From assembly GCA_036320915.1 (NCBI GenBank), contig JAXBDG010000004.1, positions 682,001 to 746,000 on the forward strand: a stretch of DNA of 64,000 bases, read 5' to 3'. Of the stretch, positions 9,665 through 19,442 are shown piece by piece. The notes under the pieces were generated by a model. It worked only from the letters and a program-made list of their open reading frames with translations, was not told the DNA's origin and searched no databases. Within the stretch, counting starts at the first letter, position 1. Every line of letters starts with the position of its first letter. Made by a program: the position numbers and the translations under genes. The DNA comes from Linnemannia elongata (lineage: Eukaryota; Mortierellomycota; Mortierellomycetes; Mortierellales; Mortierellaceae).

Positions 9665-11100
9665 AATACTTACTCTGAAAAGTAATGGTGCACCGTGCAT
9701 TGTGCGCGTATGTTATTTTTTTCTTTCGCTGTGGAAAAGGGTAGAGCGTGACCTGCGAAATTTCTTTGTTTTCAGTTCTCTATCTTGTTGGTCATCTTTG
9801 CGTCTCTTATTCATTTTATTCATTATTTTGTTGCCAAGGTAACGTTACTCACAATCTGCATATTATATATCTGTTCGTTGCTCTTTGTTTGACAGCACCT
9901 GCAGGAAGATACATCCCTCCAAGGTCGATGTGGTGCTGGTGCTGGTGGTACTAGCACTGGATGTTGAATGACAAGAAACCGATCTCTTTTATTATTCGCT
10001 CAGGAGGAAGTAAAAATTAAGAAAAGAAAGAGGCGCTGCTACTTGTACGCCACCAAACTTGGTGCCATACAACCATTGGCTAACAAATGGTTTCTATACG
10101 GCGCACCTTTTTAGGCTTGCTTTTGGTGTAGACTCTTGTTAGCTAAGAGTGATAAGGTGTCGACTCTGTTGCCTTTTCTTTTTCCTTTGCCTCGGCATTT
10201 TCCCCTCCTTCTTCTCCTCCTCTTCTCCTGCACTTCTCAACTCTTCTCAACTCTTTTCACAACCGTCTCCCCCCTTCATCAACTCCTCTTCATCCACTCT
10301 CTAATTTTTCTCAACTCCGTTTGCCTGCCGCCTTTTCTCTCCCCCATCTCATCCCTTCAACCCTTTTCCAATTTACAACCTCTCCTCACAGGAACATGTG
10401 AAAAGTAATTCAATCCGCTGAGGAGAGATAATTTGATTGTTTATTAATCATTGGCCAGTACTCTTTCCTGAGAAATATACCTGAAAAAATAAACACAACA
10501 AAACACTAATTTTTTTCTGGCGAACGAAAGGCTAGGTCTTAGAGCGCGCAAAGCTTTGGAGGAGAAAAGTTTCTGTGAGACACTTCTACCTGCGGGTCGC
10601 GTGACGTTGCAGCTATAGTACTCGAAACGATGGCGATAGTGGGCGAGTGCCTGTGTTGGGACTAGAAGAGTGTATTCCCAGATGGTCAGATGGAAGAGAT
10701 GGCGAAGCGAATGGTGTATGTTGTCATTGTGTTTGGGGTGTTCACGGCGCTCCTGGATAAGACTCAGCTAAATTGATGGTTCCTGGCCCTCCTATGTGAT
10801 CTGTTGCAACAAAAAAAATTGCCAGGACGAAACGTGAAGGTGGGTGGCGCATGCACCCTGATCTCTCCCGTCCTCCATTCCTCTTTTGCTTCGTACCCCG
10901 GATATCTTTCTTTCTCGACTCACACTTTTAAAGCGTGCCACTTTCTCGTCCTGTCAACCATATCACCCCTCACAAGGAAGAACGCAGGTCTATGTTCGAG
11001 GGCAAGGTGCTGAGACGATAAGAAGCGAGATAGATTTTTACTTTTTCACCAACAACCTCTCAATATGCGCTTTTTTTGACATAACGTCTTGACAGCGAGA
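9665..11100. other. Intergenic with an orphan CT-rich tract
   Basis: About 10160-10390 is strongly CT-rich on the plus strand, like the leaders of expressed genes in this window, but no plus-strand gene follows for 2 kb. Short frames here are low-complexity products of the tract. Confidence 0.45.
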
Positions 11101-11109
11101 TATTTGCTA

Positions 11110-11718
11110 CTATGTATGTGGGTGATTAATGGTGGGTGGAATGCTTGTAGATTCTAGTGCAGACGTGGGTCTAGAACTGTGGGAGATGGGTGGTAGTGGT
11201 GCTTCAAAACGTGACAAAGGCGGCGTTGAACCGTCTTGCTCAGGTTCGCAGATCCTTTGATTCGTCACAGGCGGAACAAATGAAGTAGGCTGCCATCGCG
11301 TTTGGGGTGTTCCTGCAGTGCCTGGATTTGGTTTTGCTGAGCTGTTAGTCTCTGGTTCTCCTCCTTGGGCTGTTGTTACGAAGTTCGGGCGAGGATGGCT
11401 CGAGAACTGAGGTCTTTGCATCTGGTCATGCATGAACTGCTGCTGTTGTGGCGCTAATGGGGCCATAGGAAGGATCGCTGTAGGTGGGTTGTTGCTTCCT
11501 AGTTGCTGATGGTAGATGACCCTGCCATTGTGTCCAGGCTGCAGCGTATAAGTGACGATGATTGAGTTGACTCCCTGATTCTTGAATGCAGGGTGGTCCG
11601 GGGTGACAGGGGTCTTAATTTTTTTTTGTTCTTGCCTGTACAAGTAAACTGCGAGGCCTCCTATGATGATGAACGCCCCAGAGATTCCTATGATAAGAGT
11701 GGCCGTAAGCGGTTCCAT
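11110..11718 (-). CDS. Receptor-like family member A: transmembrane segment and tail only
   Basis: From the ATG at 11718 the product is 202 residues with a transmembrane helix at residues 5-27 (LIIGISGAFIIIGGLAVYLY), then a proline/glutamine-rich tail. The tail carries the family signature ILPMAP, then QFSSHPRPNFVTT, then WQPTSFVPP, and ends in NHPHT, matching the gene at 15833-17757. The frame stays open upstream to about 11905 (including two cysteines) and meets a possible acceptor there, but no exon with the family ectodomain signature (LVKSN...W.VVS) is present between 11.9 and 12.4 kb. So it is a 5'-truncated paralogue: either a relic or a short membrane-anchored tail protein. Divergent to the small membrane protein at 12413. 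Confidence 0.55.
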   Translation of the reverse strand: MEPLTATLIIGISGAFIIIGGLAVYLYRQEQKKIKTPVTPDHPAFKNQGVNSIIVTYTLQPGHNGRVIYHQQLGSNNPPTAILPMAPLAPQQQQFMHDQMQRPQFSSHPRPNFVTTAQGGEPETNSSAKPNPGTAGTPQTRWQPTSFVPPVTNQRICEPEQDGSTPPLSRFEAPLPPISHSSRPTSALESTSIPPTINHPHT

Positions 11719-12126
11719 GGCCAGAAAGCGAGGCTGGTTGAAATGAAGGACGCTTGGAGCTTGATGTTCGTCAAGGATGTAAAGCGACTGATAGTCAGGA
11801 GTGGGTTGAGTACAGACAATGCGGTGATTAGAGACGCATGGTTGTGAGATGAGGAGGAGGAAGGCTGGTGAAGAGGAGGAGAGGGGGAGGAAGAAGGATC
11901 GAACAGAAACTGAAAATAAAAATCACTTTCCGCGGCAGTTTGAACTCAACAATTAAACAACAAGCATCACAAGAAACTTTAAAAAGGTGCGGCGTGTGCT
12001 GTTCACTATTGACACTTCATGTTTTGCCCTGGAGAGCTTTTTCTTAGTGTCTTTCATCTCTGTCCATCTGGTTTTTTCTGCTGCCATCCTATTGAGCAAA
12101 TAATTTATCATGCAATGTCCGAATAC

Positions 12127-12194
12127 GAAAAGAGGAGCCGACATCGAAGGATCAAGCATCAACAACGTTATGAACACTTGGCAGCCACAGGCTG
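12127..12194 (+). repeat. Dispersed repeat, copy 2 of 3
   Basis: GAGGAGCCGACATCGAAGGA followed by CGTTATGAACACTTGGCAGC. Related to 4943-5005 and 13480-13550. This copy keeps an open frame reading KRSRHRRIKHQQRYEHLAAT. Confidence 0.5.
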
Positions 12195-12412
12195 TTGTGG
12201 CCGCGACAAAAAAAAAGACGTTAATACCTTTCTTTTTTTTCTCTCGCCCTTTTTCCTTATTTTTCACATTCTCTCTGCTCCTTGCCTTGCCCTATTCCCT
12301 CACCACCGCTTCCCTTTTTCTCGCCCAAAAGCCGAATAGGACACCTTACGTTATCTCTCCCACCAAAAAAACCCTCTACTACTTTCTTATTCTCTTCAAC
12401 TTGTAACTAAAA

Positions 12413-12877
12413 ATGGTTGTTATCCACACTGGCGGAAGCTCCGACACGTCCACGTACTGGACCTTGGGAGTCTTTGGCTTTCTCGGTATCATCGTTGCCC
12501 TCATCAAGCTCCAAGAGCGTTCCAAAGCCAAGGAGCTGGCTCTGACCCAGGGGTCTCAGGGAGGGCAACCTGTCCCACCAGCGAATCCGAACCACCCCAT
12601 AATGACCCAGCAACAGCAGCAGCAGCAGACCTACAAGCCCGTGAGCAACACCAACAACAAGCAGACCGTAGCTTATGCCCCCATGACTCCTGCTGCCGCC
12701 ACCCCCTATACACCCACCACTCCATATGCTGCTCCAGCGGCAGCACCGTACTCGCCTGCTACCGGATACTCGACATATCCTCCTATTAGTCAGCCCGGAC
12801 AGCCTGTCTACAATGCTCCTCCAGCCCCCTTCGGAGGATACACTCCCCCTACCAGCTACCCTCCTCGGTCCCAGTAA
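12413..12877 (+). CDS. Small single-pass membrane protein with P/Q/Y-rich tail
   Basis: 154 residues. One transmembrane helix near the N-terminus (residues 15-33, YWTLGVFGFLGIIVALIKL) is followed by a basic stretch (KLQERSKAKE) and then a disordered tail: a Q7 run at about residues 65-71, then repeated YxPxTP and YPP-type segments. There is no signal peptide, so an N-out/C-in signal-anchor topology with a cytosolic tail is likely by the positive-inside rule. The start ATG follows a clean CT-rich leader with TAACTAAAA before it. No enzyme domain is present. The tail composition resembles those of the receptor-like family nearby, but the SSHPRP motif is absent, so it is not counted as a member. 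Function unknown. Confidence 0.65.
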   Translation: MVVIHTGGSSDTSTYWTLGVFGFLGIIVALIKLQERSKAKELALTQGSQGGQPVPPANPNHPIMTQQQQQQQTYKPVSNTNNKQTVAYAPMTPAAATPYTPTTPYAAPAAAPYSPATGYSTYPPISQPGQPVYNAPPAPFGGYTPPTSYPPRSQ

Positions 12878-12899
12878 CCTAGTCAGCAACAACCTAGAA

Positions 12900-14510
12900 T
12901 GAGCTATCTGTAGTAGTAGTCCAGTCTACTCCCCCATCACACATTTCCTTGTCACCCTCTAGCCCATTGTAAAACGCAGGGTTTGACGCCTATAGAGCAA
13001 TGGCCTAATCTCAGCAAATCGTAAAAGCGAGGCACCTCTACTTCTTACCATACCCCATTCAATTAAAGTCGTTTGCAATGGATTTATATCTTTCAAAATT
13101 TGAAATTAACATAGCAGGAACCACGCAAAGACTTTCCACTCTGCAAGATCAACCCCTTGTGTTGTGATGCAAGATCCCAAGATCCATTCGCTTTCAATTA
13201 AAAATCGGAGAGAAGGCGGTGATCGTCACGTTCTAGCACGGGGTTCTGACTTGGACGTTCAGCCATAACCCGACGGTTGACAGCTTCGGGCTATTGCCTG
13301 CTCATGCAGGCCCAAATACCTATTATCCGAATGGACGATTCCTCTCGTTCAATTACTACAACAACAACATCTCATCAGTAGGGCAAAACTAACCTGCTTC
13401 ACGACGGTCTAAACCCTGTTCATATTCCCCATTTGTGGGTGAACAATCCAACGCTTACTGAATTCTGCTTCAGTATGATAGGAAGAGCCGATATCGAAGG
13501 ATCAGAAGGGGGCGTTGCTATGAACATTTGGCTGTACCTACAGGCAGAGGTCTAACCAAAAACAAACATCAGGCTAGACTTCTGTACATAGGCAAACCAG
13601 TCATGGTTGTGTATGCATAATCTTTTTTTGGGCACATGTGCACCATGGAGCTTAATTCGGACAAAAGTATCTTTTTGGGGACTTATTCGTCCAAGTGATC
13701 CTAAACGTTAATTAGGGCGAGGGTTCTATGCTAATGCATAAAAACGGAGGGTTATTTGCTCAGTTCCCTTGAAATTTTATTTGAACTCCATGTGCATTTC
13801 CTATCCTGGTGGTTGTGTCCATTCGACAAAAAAGTGCGGCGTGCGGCGTGTTAGCTTGTCCCCTCCCCACTGTCGGAGTTGCGCAGTTGATCGAAAAAAG
13901 GTTTGTGTGCTCTCTTCGAGCCTGCATTCCCCTGGAGAACACCTTTTTTTTTTTTTTTTTTTTTCTCTCCCTCCTCAATTCTCATTCATCTCATCCATTT
14001 TGTAATGTCTTAAGAGTATGACTGTGTAGTTCGTCACTTTTCAGTTGACTGTTATTATCGATCTTCTTGGCCCGATTCTGAGCTCTCTACTTTTTAGCCG
14101 TCTGTCTCCTTTTAAACATCATTATTCAACGCACGTTAATGGCCTTCATCTTCGCATTTCATATTCCAGCAGCAGCTTCTCTTGTGGTCTGAATTGAGGG
14201 CTGCTGATACAGATCGGCACATCGACTGGCTCGCAAAGTGGTCGTACACTTCGACTTGCATTCCACGGCATGCATTCCTTTCATTCAAGCATCGCTTGCC
14301 CCCAATTGCCAACTCATCATAACTACATGTGACCACTTTTTGCGCAGTTTTATTAATAATATTTCCGTACTTTTTGTTATCGATTGGTGGCGCCTGTGGT
14401 CAATCGAAGGTGCCATCTTTTCGTTTTTATCCACATCCGCATCTTGTTTGACAGTTCGTCACATAGTTTGGAAAAGATGGTTGGCGTCAATGCGTTGAAA
14501 ACGCCAAAGT
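12900..14510. other. Intergenic, one dispersed repeat, no gene seen
   Basis: Holds the 3' end of the small membrane protein gene, the repeat at 13480-13550 and a poly(T) run near 13943. Nothing else is supportable. Confidence 0.5.
13480..13550 (+). repeat. Dispersed repeat, copy 3 of 3
   Basis: GGAAGAGCCGATATCGAAGG followed by GCTATGAACATTTGGCTGTA. Same layout as the copies at 4943 and 12127; spacing differs by a few bases. Confidence 0.5.
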
Positions 14511-14517
14511 GCAGATG

Positions 14518-14525
14518 TATAAATA
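14518..14525 (+). promoter_or_regulatory. TATA box for the PEP-mutase-like gene
   Basis: TATAAATA, 146 bases before the ATG at 14664. Confidence 0.55.
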
Positions 14526-14663
14526 CCTCAGGATTTTCCCACAGTCATCCCTTTTTTTTTTCTTTATCCAACCCATCGTACTTCACAGACCTCGACCATA
14601 ACACTAACATCAACACTGAACAACACAATCAACACTCACCAACACAACACTCAGAACTAAATT

Positions 14664-15440
14664 ATGTCGTCTGCCAACCAGAATGCCACCGCTGCTGCCT
14701 TCCGCGCCCTGCACCAGCCCGGCAACCCTCTTGTTGTGACCAACGTCTACGATGCCGCCACCGCGGACATTGTCTCCTCCCTGCCCACTTGCAAGGCCGT
14801 CGCCACAGCCTCGTATGCCATTGCTGCCACCGAGGGCGTTTATGACGACGACATGACCAAGGAACAAAACCTAACCGCGATCAGTAAGATTGCCAAGGTG
14901 GTTGTCCCCAAGGGCATTCCACTGACGGCGGACTTGCAGGACGGCTATGACGATCTGGCGGAAACAATCAAGCAAGTCATCGCTTTGGGTGTCGTAGGTT
15001 GTAACCTGGAAGATGTGGATGCCAAGAAACGCAAGCTGCGCTCCCTTGATGACGCTGTTTCCCGCGTCAAGATTGCGGTCGAGGCCGCCAAGGCTGCGGG
15101 TCTACCCGAGTTTGCCGTCAACGCACGCACGGATGTCTTGGGACATGGTGGCTCGGTCGAAGATGCGATTGTGCGTGGCAAGGCGTTTTTGGAGGCTGGC
15201 GCCAACACGGTCTTTGTCTGGGGTGGACCCAGTGGTCGTGGTGTATCGCGCGAGGAGGTCAAGCAGTTGGTCGCCGGATTGAACGGACGTTTGAATGTCA
15301 TTCTGCGATTGGGCGAGGGCTACCTGACGGTACCTGAGTTGCGCAAGTTGGGTGTCGCCCGTATCTCGGTCGGCCCAGGCCTTTTCCGGATCGCGATGAA
15401 CGCATACAAGCAGGCGGCGGAGCAGCTGCTGGCTGCTTAA
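14664..15440 (+). CDS. PEP mutase / isocitrate lyase superfamily enzyme
   Basis: 258 residues in one exon, a normal length for the short PEP_mutase subfamily. It has the TIM-barrel landmarks of the superfamily: an N-terminal NVYDAATA, a TASYAIAATEG loop, the metal-binding TADLQDGYDD (about residues 88-97), GCNLEDVD, NARTDV (about residue 150) and GPGLFR near the end. Enzymes of this group cleave or form C-C or P-C bonds next to a carboxylate through an Mg-bound enolate (2-methylisocitrate lyase, phosphonopyruvate and oxaloacetate hydrolases). The KKCGH catalytic loop of true isocitrate lyase is absent, so the exact reaction is open. No targeting peptide is evident, so likely cytosolic. AATAAA occurs at 15531. 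Its codon use is noticeably GC-richer than the flanks. Confidence 0.88.
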   Translation: MSSANQNATAAAFRALHQPGNPLVVTNVYDAATADIVSSLPTCKAVATASYAIAATEGVYDDDMTKEQNLTAISKIAKVVVPKGIPLTADLQDGYDDLAETIKQVIALGVVGCNLEDVDAKKRKLRSLDDAVSRVKIAVEAAKAAGLPEFAVNARTDVLGHGGSVEDAIVRGKAFLEAGANTVFVWGGPSGRGVSREEVKQLVAGLNGRLNVILRLGEGYLTVPELRKLGVARISVGPGLFRIAMNAYKQAAEQLLAA

Positions 15441-15832
15441 CTTGCCATTTCCTCCAACACTATCGATGAGGAAGGAAATGCGAAGACGAACAAGGATGGG
15501 GACAATCTTCTCCACTCATCTCATTTGTAAAATAAACTTATCGACATTTAAGGGTCACAATACAACGTCGCTTTGGACGCTTGGCTGCTGCCAGAATTTG
15601 ATGCCCACGAGCAGGTACATCCTTTTCCCTTTGACAACATAGCTCACAGTTCTATGAGCTTTTTTTTTTTTTTTTTTTTTTTTTGGTTTCCCGAGGGCAT
15701 TCGCTCAAATGGCATCTCTGGCGCTTGTCAAAGGACAAACAAAAACAACCAACGCGATGGATTCTCTCTCTTTCTTTTTTGTTCTGGTCGAACCACCTCC
15801 GTCACTTTCCACCTACATTTATTAGCCATTAG

Positions 15833-17757
15833 TTATGTATGTGGGTGGTGAACAGTGGAAGGGAAACCACCAAATTCGATTTCATAGCCGGGTCTAGAAC
15901 CGCGTGGGATAGGCGGAGGTGGCGACGATGGATTTGTTGGAGTATGATTAGAACTGGTCACCTCGGGCGCCCGGATCCTCTGCGTTGCTGCAGGTGGAAC
16001 AAACGGAGTGGGCTGCCAATCAGAGGAACTGGCGACAGTGGTATTGTTGATAGGCCGGACGTTTTCGACAGTAGGGCGGGGATGTTGTGAGAACTGGAGT
16101 GCCTGCTTCAGGTCCTGAACAGACTGGTGGTTTGATGTAGAGGTGGTGGGAGCCATAGGCAAAATGGTTGTTGGATTCGAGGCAGATGGCATCGATATTG
16201 TCGCGGACGAAAAGTACGAGCCACCGGCTGGAGTTGACATTTCGGGCTGTTGCTGCTGCTGGACATTTGATCCCGCTGGCTCAGTCGGTTTGCTATCAAT
16301 GTTGGCAGGGGTGTCGGAAGCAGTACTTGCCTCAGTCGGTAACCTCTTCAGAGCTATCAGCAATCGTCTTTTCCTGCGGTAAATGAAAGCAGCCAAGAAT
16401 CCAACAACAACAAGGGCAGAAATGGACACAACAACTTCTGCCGTGAAGGATGGGCTTGCTTTGTACGGATATTCAAGGCCGGAGCCAGATGTATCGTCGA
16501 CTGTGATGTTGCCGATATTGATGGAAGGGTGACTCGGCCCGTCTAATGTTACGGCAAACTTTCCATTGTACGCGCTATAAACAAGAAAGCGGGGTTGTCC
16601 TGGTCCTCCGCCCACTGCAGCAAACTGTTGTCCACGGTAAACCTTAACCCCCGGTTCGAGAACCTCTGGTGTTCCTAGCATGATGTCGTTATCGGGATCC
16701 TTGATAGTGTAGAGCTCAGGGTTGATTGGACTTGATATCTATAGTCGATAATAAGCATGGGGAAAAAATTAGTCACTGCAATAAATAAGACCGCTACTCA
16801 GACTGTAGCCTGCCAATCTTACATACCGGTCGGACACAAATAAGGTAAAGAGTTTTAAGGACTGTGAATAAGCAAGGCGACACGGAGGTGGAGTCACCAC
16901 AGGTGCCAGACGAGGGTGTCTGGTAGGTGTTGTTGGCCGGCAAGGTATTAGAAATAGAGGAGAGCGAGTAGCTGTTCAAAATGCCAAACGACAAGCTAGT
17001 TCGAAATAGAACGTAGAGATGGTCATTGCCGATAGCGATGGTCGATGGGTTTACATCGCCAAGGTTTGGCTATTATATGGAGGATCAAGAAGTCGAAGAT
17101 TGAAAACAATGAGATAAAACGTCAAAAGAGCAGCCAGGAGATAAAAAAAAATAGGCGCACAAACTACAACGAGCCTTACAAGGTACCATGTCCCGACTTT
17201 TGAGAGGGTGAGAACGTTGCTCGTTTCTTCATGAGTGGCGATTTGGAGGGTGGTCCCGCGGAGTATGCAATGTACCAGATAAAGTCCTTTAGGAGAGCTG
17301 ACATACCCGAGCGCTTGGCTGGCTCCAGCGAAGTCGTATAGTGACCCCCATTGGTAGTTTGGATCGACTTTGAAGGGCTTCCAAGTTCCTGGCCCCTTAC
17401 TCCCTATTAACGTGTCCGAATCCGGAAGTCCAAATGGATCGTATCGAACTCCAGAGGGGACGTCTAGGGCGTCAGTAGTATAGTTTTGAAAGAAGAATGT
17501 GAAGACTCCGTCCGCATTGACAATACAAGTATGTTCTTTATGACTGAAGAGATTCAGGTCTCGGTGGGGATTCTCGAAACAACGGACCAGGTGAGGTTTG
17601 TTGGTAAGATTGGGTTGGAGTTGGATTTGAAAATGATTAATGAGGAGCCGTCTCTGTATGAGTTAGGAAGATCGTCGAAACTAGAGGCCTCGTCAAGGCC
17701 GTAAAACGTTGATGAGTCTGGGGTTGAGGTGAGGCATAAAAAGTCGAGGCGGCCCAT
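15833..17757 (-). CDS. Receptor-like family member B, single-base shift in exon 1
   Basis: Three exons: 17757-17180, 17069-16827 and 16738-15833 (donors GTAAGG and GTATGT). Exon 1 is 578 nt, one short of a multiple of three; the frame changes near a G4 run (plus strand 17566-17569), between SRIPT and DLNLFSHKEH. With one base restored all junctions are phase 0, as in its paralogues, giving about 575 residues. Ectodomain signatures are PDSSTFYG, FKSNSNP, TWSVVSRI and ADGVFTFF. The transmembrane helix (VVVSISALVVVGFLAAFIY) is followed by RRKRR. The tail has ILPMAP, QDLKQALQFSQHPRP, WQPTPFVPPA and C-terminal HHPHT. No signal peptide is seen although N-glycosylation sequons are present. The shift may be a sequencing error or a real lesion. 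Function unknown; a cell-surface receptor or adhesin topology is inferred. Confidence 0.65.
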
Positions 17758-19440
17758 CCTGGCAACGGCCGTTGTGTTTGTTGGACTGAGGAGTACGAGG
17801 TTTGGGAGGTAGGGGGGGGGGGAGGGGAATATGGAGAAGGGAAAAAAGAAAAGAGGATAAAATTGGGCAAAGGCGGGAAATAGGTGAAAGAGTAGAGGAT
17901 GAAGAGGTGAGAGGGGAGAGTGAGGTGGATGGTGAGGCAGAGGATAAGCAAGTGCTCCGAAGCACTAGGGATCCGGTGAATACTTTCTTGAGTCGACAAG
18001 AGCACCAGCAAACAAACTTAGGCATGCACACAAACAGACAACTGAAAAGGCGGCGTGTTGGACAACTATAACACAAATTGGGCCGGGGGAGAGGGGGGAG
18101 GATTGAGCCGTTGCGGCCCTTGAAAAGCAGAGACAATATGTCACAATTCCAGGTGCTGAGGTTTATGATTGGTGGCGTACGTCTTTTTTTTTTCTTTTCG
18201 TCTTTGTTCTTTTTTTTCCTGCATGCTACTTACCCTGCCTTCAATCCCATTGCTTCACCTAAATGTATGCATGAGAGCCCTCTCCTTTCTCTGGATAAAA
18301 GAACTCTCTACTCTTTCCCTCTCTGTTTGCTCCAACCTTCTTTTTTGTCACCCCACTTCCTTTTCCTTCTTTGCAGGAGGTCGATCGACTCTCTTCGATT
18401 CCTCTCGTTCTTCTCATTCCTTTTTTCTCATTGACAAACCCCCACCTCCGTCCCTTCTCTAGTCGCAATGCCCATTCCTCCGTCACCATTCACTTCAATT
18501 ACACCATGTGCTCTCTTGCTTCTTCCTAATTCACCATGGCCCCACTCATTGCAACTCACAGTCACCTCCACTCCTTCTCCTTTCTTCTAACTCATCTACT
18601 TTTCAGGACTAATTCTAACAAAGCACATGAATCGCCTAATATGTCAAGCAAGTTTCTTGGACTCTACCTTCAGCAGAGCCTTTCCCCTTCCCCTTCACTT
18701 CCCTCTCTATTTTTCTTTTGCCACTCTTTCTCATTCCCTCACTCGCTCTTCCTCCTCCTTCGCCCCTTCGCCCTTCTACCATCCTTCCCTCATCGCTTGG
18801 AGCAAAAAGAGAGAAAAAAACGTCAAAAAATACCCAATGTGGTATTACCTCCATCTCGATGTTTGTGAGGTATAGATGTGTGTTTTGATGAGACAGATGT
18901 GGTTTTTTATGTAAAAGGGGTCAAAATGCGCTTATAATAGGGGTGCCAAATGTAGGATCTGTCGTCACCATAAGGACCCCAGCGGCACTGCCAACAACAT
19001 TGCCTGCTCCCCCCTCCCTTGCAGAAAACCTCAAAGCAAACAGCGCTAACACTGCAACTAGTGCTTCCTTAATTGCATCCATGTTGTCTACAAACACAAT
19101 GCGAAAGCTGTCTGGAGGATGACGTTCAGTTAGTGAGATGTTCCTCCTTTTAATTCCTTTTTTTCCCGCCTTCCATCCAATTCGCCCCACCTATGCACAC
19201 CTACAAGACACAGGGACGAAATTCAAAATCAAGTAGAGGACCGTTCCCTCTGTTTTAATACCACTAGCCTTACACTCCATGCAAAACGGATAAGAGAAGA
19301 GGAACGACAATGGTAATTAAAAAAAAGGGGTAACCAATGCCAGGCAAAATTGCTTCTATTTTTATTTTTATTTTCCCATTGTCTTGCTCTGCTCAATGTT
19401 ACCTGAGCGCAAAACTACATGGTCAACAAAGCAGAAAAAG
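17758..19440. other. Intergenic with long CT-rich plus-strand tract
   Basis: About 18180-18870 is CT-rich on the plus strand without a downstream plus-strand gene. A minus-strand frame near 18921-19085 could encode a 53-residue peptide with a hydrophobic N-terminus (starting MDAIKEALVAVLALFALRF) but has no other support. Confidence 0.4.
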
Positions 19441-19442
19441 AG

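Noticed and set aside
12413..12877. Membership of the small membrane protein in the receptor-like family
   Set aside because: It has a similar layout (helix plus P/Q-rich tail) but lacks the SSHPRP signature and the family exon structure.
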